The translations under genes were made by a program, and so were the position numbers. The notes beneath the pieces were generated by a model. The model saw only the letters and a list, made by a program, of their open reading frames with translations, did no database searches and was not told where the DNA came from. DNA of 39,370 bases, taken from NCBI GenBank assembly GCA_015039365.1, contig WION01000494.1:1-39370 (forward strand), written 5' to 3'. How positions within the stretch are numbered: the stretch's first letter is position 1; every line of letters starts with the position of its first letter. The DNA comes from Amanita rubescens. Taxonomy: Eukaryota > Basidiomycota > Agaricomycetes > Agaricales > Amanitaceae. Positions 30,468-39,370 of the stretch are shown one piece after another.

Positions 30468-30474
30468 ATTTATA
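30468..30474 (-). promoter_or_regulatory. TATA box of zinc-finger gene copy 1
   Basis: Minus-strand TATAAAT, about 41 bp before the chosen start at 30427. It overlaps the first ATG of the open frame (30469), which therefore cannot be the translated start. Confidence 0.55.
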
Positions 30475-30699
30475 CCTCGACCCACATGTGCTGACTCAAA
30501 CCAATTGGCCAGGAAAAGGATAGCAGGTTGCATTCGCCGTACCTACGCCATTTGCCATTTTCCATTCGCAAATCGCACTGGCGTGAGACACGAAAGATTA
30601 GGGCCTAATAAAGTTTTATCGGCGTCATTATAACGGTGCAACGGCTATTGAGAAATGGCGTTCAACCTTTGTCGTTAATTTCCAAGGGGAAACATGCCA

Positions 30700-31380
30700 T
30701 CATAAAAACAATGACGAGCCCGAAGATACTACTCAAGATTGCGTCCGTTGTCTATATCGCTGACCGCGCATTCATGACCACGGTGCAGATTGTTCGTTTC
30801 GCCTCCCTAGCCATTATGGCGTATCGACTCTTTGCCGGCATGGGCTCACCCGAAATACGGCCACATTCTATTCTAGTATCTTCTTATATGACAGCAAAGT
30901 GCTTATCTGGAAAGAATGGCAACCGTGCCTGGTGACTGGTCTAAAGTGAAAAACATCACCTTCATACCGCATCTGTCATCATATTTTGGTCTCTTGAGAA
31001 CCTCATGGACTTAGCGCCGTGCCGGCGTGTGCATCCTCGGACGATAAAGTATCTGTAAGACGACAGGTGGGTGCGGACCTTTTGAGTGCCACGCAATTGG
31101 TTGCAACTTTGCAGTGTCATGGGCGCCAGTGATTCTACCACCAGGTTCTCTTATATCACAACAAACTCAGAATGCGCAAGGACAACCTAGCCAACCGCCT
31201 TCGGTCAAATGGTTTGCGAGTGCGGGGCATGACAATCTGTGGATATAGAGAGGATCCCCAATCTTGGGTTGAGGAGGAAATTCTAGAAGGGCACACAAGC
31301 TGGGTTAGCGATGTGGCGTGGGCCCGTCTTCCTCGGAGTTACAATATTGCCACTGCATACCAAGACATTCTCGACGGCAG
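30700..31380 (+). pseudogene. SEC13: SEC13 pseudogene (WD40, COPII/nuclear pore)
   Basis: Sec13 is the WD40 propeller shared by the COPII coat and the nuclear pore. Pieces appear in order but in different frames: WAHPKYGHIL and DSKVLIWKEW (about 30840-30925), HTASV (about 30969), ACASSDDKVSV (about 31024-31056), PGSLIS...NAQGQPSQPPSVK (about 31143-31210), FASAGHDNLW, GYREDPQSWVEEEILEGHTS and WVSDVAWA..LPRSYN-IATA (to about 31360). Frameshifts, a TAG and a TGA prevent translation, and the last blades are missing. Introns seem absent between pieces, so it may be retrocopied, but decay makes this uncertain. Confidence 0.85.
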
Positions 31381-34300
31381 CGTAAACACCACGATCCAGC
31401 TGCTACTCCCGCTCCGACTGAGCCGGTTCAATACTGCCTCTCCATTTAAGGCTGCAAATGCCTCTGGCGGTGGTGGCAGCCCCAGACGACATGCTCCGTG
31501 CCTACGCAAGCGTAAATCCTCGACCCAAGCTACACCCCGCTCCGACAATTCTGCTTCTGATTCTCCTCCAACTCTGACTTTAGCAATGAGACCATTGTAA
31601 ATAGGCGTGTTTACTGGTTCTCGCTGATGGTCCTTCCTGACGTCGCGTTGCACTGTTTGATGTCGTGATCTGTTGACTTATGAAAAAGATGTAAAAAGGT
31701 GTTTTTAAAGTTGGATTCTTATCGCGGATACTACAATCGCAAGGAAGAAATGATATTTACCTTGCTTGGCAAGGTCACTTTCTCAGGGTTTCTTCCACTT
31801 GCCACTCGTGCACTATCATATCTCACACCACGGTTCACGTGGCTCTGCACTTTCTCTAAGATCCGAACCCTAACCCATCAAACTGTACCTTTCATAGTTC
31901 CTTATTTATTTAAGCAGTATAGAACGCGGGGCTGAGTTCATTGCGGACAATGAAGTGCGCAAAGGCGATAACCCGTCTGGCGACGATTCTTGTGTTCGGA
32001 GATTGAGCGCTCGCGATTCTGGGGTTCACAAGGATCAGTGGACGACGCCAGTGATGTAATCTTTCATGAAGCCTCCATCTATCAAATGAAGATTCACTGA
32101 CTGACCCAGCTTACCGAGTTTCCACCATTCCCAAAAAATCCCGACACCTGCCTACGCCAGTAAACACGCAAGGAACCTACCCACTTAATTTTTCTCGTAG
32201 GCGTTCACGGCGTGTGATTGGATTCAAGATTTGCTCGCAGACCATTTCGGTAAACCTTACCATAATTTCAATGTACCCCTTCCCACTATGCTTTTCTAAG
32301 CACCTTGAATAACGCATACAAAAGTTCATTAACCGATTTCTGCAGTAGAAATTGGGTATCTGCAGGTCTACTGCTGTAGGAAGAGGTGGATTGATAGTAA
32401 GGACTCTCGAGTTCAAGTCATGCGAAATCAGTCCGATTGAAAAGGAGTACTCCGAATCAGTCCCTTGCACGTTTCCCATCTTATCGTCATTTTTTTTGAC
32501 TATTTTCGAGGCAGGAGTAACTGGTGACCACATATCAAACCTGTTCATTTCGTTCCCCTGACTAGATCTTCGATTCGCTGGCACGACTAGCAGGCTAGGA
32601 AGACAGCCGTTCCTGACACAAAAAAAGAAATCGCGTCCAAGTCATGCAAATACACCGATTTGGAATCGTATATATAGAGCCTAAATCTCCAAATTGGATT
32701 TGACGTTCAAATTGCAGCAAGGGAGTACGACCCTGTATAATAAGCACCTTACTGCAACCGTTGTCGGTGCGATAACCTAGATGAACGTCGGGGACGCACG
32801 CCCGAGATGTCTGGTTAATTCATGTCAAAAAAGGAAGGGCGTGGAAGATGACGTGAAGACTGAGTATTGATGCATTCTCGGCCCTGTGGTCCATCTGGCT
32901 ACCTAGGGCATTAGCCAGCTAGAACCTGGCATTGCGAGAAAAAGTCATTGCAAAACAGGTAAGGCGAAAGTGGTAGTCAACAGGAGATCATAATTCTGAG
33001 CGGGAGAAGTTGATAGCCCCGACTGACTGCCGTTTTCTCATGACTCGCGGGATTCTCCACCAATCCAAGCTCGCATGGGGCACTGCTTTATACCGCACAC
33101 CCCAGGCTTTTTTTGGATACTTCATAAGAGTCATGGGGAAATGATACAGTGCGATGCTGTCAAATGTGATGTAGTCGGAGTGCAATAAATTTGCGGGAGA
33201 TGAAGAAAGAAATATATAAGTGGCTGTGTTGGAGAGGTTGGGGTGCGAGGGGCAACAGAGTTGGAGGGGTTAGAATCGAGAGTAAGGGAAGGAGGTTGTT
33301 GCGGCTGGCGTTTAGCAAGAGAGGGGTGAGTTTTCCGCATTGGGAAGAGCCGAGATAGATGGTGTAGAGCGCCTGCAACGGTGAGATACACAACGGCCGC
33401 ACACGAGACAACAACATATGACAATGATTAGCACCACATCCTGGGATTCTTTGAAAATAGTAAGGGCGGCGTCAGCTTGAAGATTGACATCATGGTTTGG
33501 ACAACCTACAAACACCTTGAATGTGCTACGTACCCTTCACCAATCGTTCACAGTATCCACAGCATTGGGCCTGATACCCTCAGCAGTTAGCGTTAGAATG
33601 AAGGAGACAAAATGCGCTCAGTGCTTAGAGAGAGGCATTACAGAGTGATCATATAGTGGATTGGGGCACGACAGGCGTGCGAGGAAGGTGGGGGTGAAAA
33701 ACTTCGTAAGCTTGAGGCGAGAGGGCAGAGTAGATGCTCGATAGGACGAGAGAAATGATCAAAGGAGGGAGTGACGGATGGAACGGGTTCATTGCTTGAG
33801 TCTGCATTGGTCACTATCGCAAATTAGGCAAGCGCAGGCCCGGGCAGACGAAGCTCTGGAAAAGAAATGCGAGAGGCGCTCGTTGATCCGGAGAACAAGC
33901 AGGCAAATCTATAGATTGTCGTGGTAGGCGAAAGCGGCCTTGTGTGCTTCCCAGTTCTCGCCCGCGGTGCTTGAGCTCGAAGTGTGTTTGGTTTATTCGT
34001 CTCAAGTGACTTGCGCAGAGGAGAAAGGAGCCATCCAGCACGGTAACCTCGTGATCTTCGCCAGTGCTTCTTGCGAGCCAGGCGAAGAAGACAGTGCGCC
34101 ATGTCCTACTAGCAGTTTGCCAGCTCTGTCCATGAAGACAATGGAGAATGGGGTGGTGGTAGGATAATGAGTGTCATGATGACATGAGGGTTGTTCATGT
34201 TGATGCTGCGTTGCGACGAGCACTGATGTAGCGCTCCCGTCCAGGCGGAAGGATGTCCCTCTCATACCGTTCAAACCAATCAGCGTTTTAACGCCCACGT

Positions 34301-35032
34301 CCAGAGTAAAGTGCATGCTTCGGGAGAGAACGAGTTCTACGACAAATCTTGGTTATCCTGATGATAACTGTAGGGGGGCTGGGCACATTATGCAACGTCG
34401 GTGACTCGGCGTCGATTGCAAGGCAGGAGCTAGTTGCAACCAATTGATTAGGTGGCAGTCCCGCCTACTAGAGAATCTGCCTTTCATTTCGGGTTGAAAT
34501 ATGAGATTCGTCACTGACGACATCCATTGTTGATGGCGAGGTAATTTCGGGTTGTCCCGGCCTAGAATGCCCCCGCTATGTTGTCGCGCGGAGTGATCGT
34601 CGTAGGCGCGATCGGCCATGATAAGACCCGAATCTCAAGTTCCCTTGAACTTGACGTTACACATCTCTTGTTTCCGAGTTCGGACGATTCATTGATCTAT
34701 CATCCGAACCGCTGGTTGGGGAGGCGAGAGGCTGTGCGAGCCCTTGTTACGCCCCTTCCTGTTTGCTCTACTCTTAAGTTTTCTCGCACGTAGTTATTAC
34801 CGCAACCAGAATTACCGCAATCAGAATTACCACAACCAGAATTACATGTTATCAAGGTGGTAAGACCGTAAAAAACGATTCACATTCGTAACCAAGTAAA
34901 GTTACAGCACATCGTATAGCGATTGGAAGAAGGGGTTAAACAAAAAGGGACAAGGAAAAATCTTGGATGACTATTGGCCCTCAATTACTCGTTTGTGCGA
35001 ATGCGAGCATCACTTACAAGTAAAAATGTCTT
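31381..35032. other. Gene-poor region with small unsupported frames
   Basis: No confident gene in 3.6 kb. The best candidates are minus-strand frames at 32177-32548 (about 123 codons from the ATG at 32548; polar, no motif) and 34002-34316 (104 codons, MHFTLDVGVKTLIG...), both without homology I can recognise. 33185-33350 is purine-rich on the plus strand, like a fungal promoter or leader for a minus-strand transcript, with ATATATAAG near 33210. Confidence 0.35.
34796..34845 (+). repeat. Three tandem copies of a 15-bp unit
   Basis: ATTACCGCAACCAGA at 34796, ATTACCGCAATCAGA at 34811, ATTACCACAACCAGA at 34826, then ATTAC; one substitution each in copies 2 and 3. Non-coding microsatellite-like array. 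Confidence 0.85.
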
Positions 35033-35848
35033 TCAACGTGTCTTGTGATATTCCTTCTCATGTTTCTTGAGTGAATCCTCTCTCCCATACTTTTTGCCAC
35101 ACTGACATCGAAATTGCGGCAGGGGACTGTGGCAGCGTGCATATTTCTGGTGACGCCTCATGTCTGGTATACGAGCGGTCTCGGCGCGGCACGTGTTGCA
35201 ACGATAACGCATCTTTCCATTCCGCTTAAAGTCAGAGAAGGGTGGATCATGCACCATCGTCGGTACGTCATTATCCAACGGAATTACCGGTGGACCCACA
35301 TGTGACGATTCAGTAGTCGGTCCAAGATATTCTTTGAGTGGCTTTTGGCTGTTTAAAGAATGCGGAGCATCGGGGACTACGAAAGCTGGGGTATGCAACT
35401 GTGTAGATACGGCTGGCGACCGAAGAAAGCCAAAGCCGTCTGCTCTAGTTTGCATTATTCCTCCTTCAAGTTGCCTTCGGAGATCGAACGATTGAGCGTC
35501 CTCGGTTAAACACGATGAAGGGATGCCCCTGTGCCTGAACTCGACTGGCGACGTGGAGGGCGGGAAGCCACCTGCTATCATCTGCTTTATCACTTCTTGC
35601 GTTTGGAGATCAAACAATTGCATTTCTGGAATACCATCAACCTGAAGTAAACCGGGGGGCAAAAATGGTGTTTATGCATTAGCGAACAATGGAACAATGG
35701 GCAATATAGTATGAGAGGGATATAGAAGAAGATGACTTACCTCCGCATAACCTTCCGCAATGCCGGCACTATCGGGGTCCCCGAAGGGTTCAACACCTAT
35801 GTCTTCCTCGTCGTTGAAGAACATATGCGGGTGAGAGTTTGAGTCCAT
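35033..35848 (-). CDS. C2H2-like zinc-finger protein (copy 2)
   Basis: Minus-strand model 35848-35741 plus 35641-35033, 238 residues, one 99-nt intron (GTAAGT...CTTCAG, phase 0). The N-terminus is acidic (FFNDEEDIGVEPFGDPD), a possible activation-type segment. The middle is Pro/Ser-rich. The C-terminus has two finger units: RCNTCRAETARIPDMRRHQK with a later His (CX2C...H...H) and FRCQCGKKYGREDSLKKHEK with a later His (CxC...H...H). Compared with copy 1 at 29693-30427, the architecture, the intron position and residues such as PPFS-F---GK-RYRC--C-ETAR--DM-RH are shared. Likely a transcriptional regulator; target unknown. Confidence 0.72.
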
Positions 35849-35897
35849 GCCCAGCGGTAGGGAAGTGAGTGGGTGGGTAGCGTTGAGAAACAGGCAA

Positions 35898-35904
35898 ATT
35901 TATA
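35898..35904 (-). promoter_or_regulatory. TATA box of zinc-finger gene copy 2
   Basis: Minus-strand TATAAAT, 50 bp before the start codon, the same word and nearly the same spacing as at copy 1. Confidence 0.55.
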
Positions 35905-37449
35905 CTTTTTGCAGAGTTGCCGTTGAATGATTTAGTTTGCATGGCCAATATATATTTTTCTTCACCATGGTCCTCGACTGGCACCCCACACCACGAAAAA
36001 AGTGCGCCACCGAGGGCAATGATCCCAAAATGTCGGCCACGTTGTTTCCTGGCATGATGGCACAACTAGGTGGCAATGAGGCTTACCCCTTAATACGGTA
36101 CAAAGGATAAGAGGGAGGAGTCAGGGATAGGTTCAATTGATATCTGGAGTGGACGTGCCTTCCCAAGAATTTATTGTGAAATGAACAGTTCGGATGATTA
36201 GCCACTAATCAATCAAGCGCTTATTTTCCGCTTTCCAATCGTTTCAGGTTGGGCTATTGCAAAGTCGCCGTGTATGGGGTCACATCATCAATGATCGTTG
36301 GGAACCCTCTAGTAAGGCCCTTTTTACGGCCTGCGGCCTCGAAAGGGCACTTGGGTTTGATTAGAAGAGCAGGGATAACTTGTTAAACCCTCGATGTGTA
36401 CGTGAAGATTTTGGCCCTTGAGAACATCGCCCTGGTAGGTGCAGCAGAAATCAGACCATTAGGGCGAGAGATTTCGTAAGGGGCAGAACGACGGCGTATC
36501 ATTGTTTCAGAGCTGGGCGAAGGTTCGATGCTGCATACAATGGCGTATCAAAAGGAAAGACACATATTGGTCAGACGCTGCCGTGCATAAAATGTCTGTA
36601 AGATATTCGATTGGAAGGGTGGCGCTGAAGTGCGAATGAGCCGCTATGTGCGGCATGAGTATTGGCTGCCTTTATATTACGATAATGTGATGCGTTGGTT
36701 TTATTGTCTTCATGTTTAATGAATTAGCTTGCCAATCGATTTAAAGTGTATTTACTTGCCTAATATGAGGCGACGTCTTAGCCCAAGCTTAGCGCTTCCA
36801 TTGCATACTATTACATCTGATGCTGCGCCAACAGCCAGAAGGGATCAAGATGATGAACGAAGTCCGTTTGTGGGGAAAAAAAATACGGGGATCGATGAGG
36901 AAAGGCAGGTGCTCTCGCTGGGCGTGACGCAATACGCCGACCGGGAGATCCAAAGTCCTGACGGCCTGATCTGTCCTAACCTCCGACACAAAAGCATCTT
37001 CTTCGTGGTCATTTTCCGTGCCAGTGTTAATAATTTGCACGACGGCTAGAGCTCACTCCGTTTGTCAGCTCTGAGTACGATATGGGTTGAAAATTTTACT
37101 ATATAGCCGCTTCTGATCGACTCCATTGACAATGGCATAGTGGCAGGGCTTTGTACTATTGTGGATATTACACATGAGTGGAGAAGAATGGAACTAGTAA
37201 AAATCAAACCAAACATTTCACATTAATTTCCCCCCGGATATGACTTTCTATTAGGTTCTGTTTGGCGCGGCGTAGGCCTACCATGCTCGGATCAATTCCG
37301 ATCTGGCGTATTGCCTTATTCCTGCTCTCCTCTACTTGCCCCGTCCTAATACCGCGCATGTACTTTTTTTTTCAATCAAAAATTCTTTTCCGCGCCCATC
37401 CTCGAAACCACTAAGTCCCTTTACTTACTATCCTTTGATTCTCACCTCT
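35905..37449. other. Intergenic region, nothing supported
   Basis: Only short frames on either strand (for example 36729-37049 +, Arg-rich and motif-free). No repeat or regulatory pattern identified. Confidence 0.4.
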
Positions 37450-37859
37450 CTAGTACAGTGTACACGCCAGCAACGCGGACTCCATTCCCACAGATCTTTC
37501 CCGCAGTGACGTCTTCCTTCTCGCCACTAACATTCTTCCACTCCGAGAGGAACGGATGCCGCCGCGCCCTCGCTATGTCTCCAAAGAGCTCCAGGCGTTG
37601 TCACACGAGTCCTGACGTGTTGATGAACAATGTCGACATCCAGCCATGATTTTGGTCGGGTCATCAGCAGAATCTTTTACCAAGATACACGATCACCGGT
37701 AGCGGGTACAACATGTACACAATCTACGAGGGCTAGCAAATATGACTGTCCGACACGTACGTCGCGTTTCTGGCTCTTCGACATGATGCTGACTTTAGTT
37801 TTGGTTACATGATCAGCAACGAGGATTCACGCAAGCATCGTACCACGCAACATAGACAC
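37450..37859 (+). pseudogene. Unidentified gene relic upstream of HPM1 relic
   Basis: Protein-like pieces in alternating frames: ADSIPTDLSRSDVFLLATNI and MPPRPRYVSKELQALSHES (about 37473-37614), then SPDVLMNNVDIQP and DFGRVISRIFYQDTRSPVAG (about 37610-37700), and RIHASIVPRNIDTRTA followed by TAA at about 37857-37859, which looks like an authentic C-terminus. Several frameshifts and an internal TGA mean it is dead. Family not recognised. Confidence 0.5.
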
Positions 37860-37879
37860 CAGAACTGCCTAATCCTTCC

Positions 37880-38290
37880 ATCCCATCCGAAATAACCATC
37901 ACACCCGAGCTCAAATCAGCATTCTTGTCTTCGCTCGAGGAACGTGGTATCTCTCTCCGATTCTTTGCCAGATCATGGGAGGCCTTCGACTTGACAAATA
38001 CTCCTCCTCCGCAAGGATACGATATCGTTCTTACCTCCGAAACGATATATCGTACAGAGACTCTCCCATCCTCATCACCCTGTTACGCTCGGCTTGTCGT
38101 GCTTCGAATCACCGATGCGCCAAAGGTGTCTCGTGGCCGCGAAAGTGGTGTACTTTGGCGATGGTGGAGGAGTATCTGGCTTTAAAGATGAATGGAAGCC
38201 GAGGGAAGCTGGGCAACGTCGAAACTGTCTGGGAGAAGAAAACAGGCGTGAAGAGAAAAAGTCTTGTCATTTGGCCTGCAGAACCCACGA
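37880..38290 (+). pseudogene. HPM1: HPM1/METTL18-like histidine methyltransferase pseudogene
   Basis: Hpm1 is the SAM-dependent methyltransferase that modifies a histidine of ribosomal protein uL3. The C-terminal half is readable: ITITPELKSAFLSSLEERGI, then SWEAFDLTNTPPPQGYDIVL and TSETIYRTETLPS in one frame. Downstream, shifted frames give LLRSACRASN, then CLVAAKVVYFGDGGGVSGF (family consensus AAKxxYFGVGGGVxxF) and GNVETVWEKKTGVKRKSLVI. At least two frameshifts break the gene, and the SAM-binding N-terminal half is absent or unrecognisable. The upstream relic has an intact-looking stop about 20 bp before, so two neighbouring genes may have been copied together. Confidence 0.75.
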
Positions 38291-38299
38291 GCGCATGGT

Positions 38300-39223
38300 A
38301 CGTATCAATTGAGAATGTTTGACATTAGTACGGCTGAAATAGGAACAATAGGAGTACTATTATTCAATTTTTTCCAACGAATATATTTGCTCGAGTCACT
38401 CGATGCTGAGCGCACCGCCAAAGTCTACACTTTGCCCCTTTTCTTCACGTTTCTATCATGAACGTGTCCCTGAACCGACGCGCGCCCAACCAACCAAAGA
38501 GGGATCGCTTTGCTTTAAGCGAATCACGTTTGATCAAATAACGGTGCCCCTCAACATCACGTTTAGTGCTTTTCAGGAATTCTTGGACAATTTGCTACCA
38601 TAAAGTAGAATATAATTAAATGGGGCCATAGTGTACTTTTCCGCAGTATCCTATTATTAAGTTGTCGTGTAACTTGCGCCCGCAATTCGTCAATTAAACG
38701 TATGATGAAGAATATAACACTGCCATGATGACCAAGAACATCCAACACCCAGAAAGGTCGTCAGCGGTCCTGTAAAGCCTACTGAGCAAGCATGCTCATT
38801 GATTTTGTGATAGCTCCCGTTTGGCGGCCATCCCTGAGACAGCGAGAGGTGGCAAATCGCCGTTGTGGATTGATGTTGTCCGCGCATGTCGACCCGATAC
38901 AGGTCTTGGCCTGGGATTGGTTTGTTTTCATCGACGCCAGATGGACCGTGTGCATTTGGGAGAGACCAGGAGGGCGCTGATCTCGCTACGATGGTAGCCG
39001 TGACAACCCGACGGTGAATGCTACATAAAGGTGCCACCTGTACCAGTGATGTCGTGGAGAGGGGATGAAGCGGACTTGCGCGGAATGGAAAGGATTGGTA
39101 TTGCCTGGCTTGAACCTTTGGTTCCTATTACCTAAATGAAGGATCTGAGGCCTGCGGAAGAGGGTAAGTCAAGGTATATCGTGCAGAAAGGGATGAACGC
39201 ACATCCGTCCCTTCTGTTCATCT
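38300..39223. other. Intergenic region, nothing supported
   Basis: Short frames only; the sequence turns AT-rich after 38300. No recognised gene. Confidence 0.4.
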
Positions 39224-39370
39224 GGGTTAAAGTTATCCACCAGCTTGTTTATGAACTGACTTTTTGATCGGAAGTTGGTGAATCAACAAGCTGAGGTGGT
39301 GTTACAGGTCCAAGTGGTTCGGAATAATGATTCAATCTTCAGGTGTGCTGCGGACGGCCCACGTTTGGAG
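39224..39370 (+). repeat. Dispersed repeat with foldback core, right copy (cut by window end)
   Basis: Matches 28101-28244 with scattered changes. Hairpin arms are at 39241-39262 and 39272-39293 around a 9-nt loop. The copy continues beyond the window. Confidence 0.75.

Noticed and set aside
32177..32584. 135-codon minus-strand frame as a gene
   Set aside because: The listed start is a GTG, there is no motif or clear promoter, and neighbouring sequence is gene-poor; kept only as a weak candidate in the gap note.
34796..34845. 15-bp repeats as a CRISPR-like or regulatory iteron array
   Set aside because: Units are directly adjacent without spacers and the organism is a fungus; a simple minisatellite explains them.
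37340..37400. T/A homopolymers as poly(A) tails of further retroelements
   Set aside because: No matching target duplications or element body could be found beside them.

Overview
The window is nuclear DNA from a filamentous basidiomycete, most likely an Agaricomycete. Genes carry many 47-60 nt GT-AG introns and basidiomycete-type families are present: a clustered DHA1 transporter family, an AA14 lytic polysaccharide monooxygenase, and CxxC/serine-rich proteins of unknown function. No bacterial operon, rRNA, CRISPR array or convincing tRNA was seen.

Layout. 1-2.5 kb: two tandem paralogous seven-helix membrane proteins of unknown role. 3.9-21.9 kb: a transporter cluster with four apparently usable DHA1-type major facilitator (MFS) genes (A 5139-6985 +; C 7067-8843 -; B 14318-16152 +; E 20074-21930 +), two MFS pseudogenes (3867-4790 and 17577-19345) and a small MFS tail remnant. 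All copies share the same exon plan (exons of 196, 26, 74 and 160 nt recur exactly in all four genes). A and B are recent duplicates, and the copied block even carries the 3' end of the convergent neighbour C. Transposons have invaded this cluster. A TA-flanked 26-bp-TIR element of pogo/Tc1 type (10567-13411) is itself interrupted by a polyadenylated LINE-type insertion that encodes only the gag-like ORF1. A hAT-like element (17764-18953) carrying a cytochrome P450 fragment sits inside exon 1 of one MFS pseudogene. A probable LTR lies just before gene E.

22.9-27.5 kb: two good single-copy genes, a 689-residue CxxC and Ser/Pro-rich protein and a secreted AA14 LPMO with its copper ligands. 28-39.4 kb: a gene-poor, relic-rich region. 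It has two paralogous minus-strand zinc-finger-like genes (29693-30427, 35033-35848), decayed copies of SEC13 and of the histidine methyltransferase HPM1/METTL18, and a foldback repeat present at 28.1 kb and again at the right edge.

Functionally, the MFS antiporters (efflux or metal/metabolite export) and the LPMO (wood cell-wall attack) fit a saprotrophic lifestyle. The strongest theme is gene birth and death of one transporter family amid nested transposons. Gene models were built by eye from splice signals and paralogue comparison; no database search was possible.
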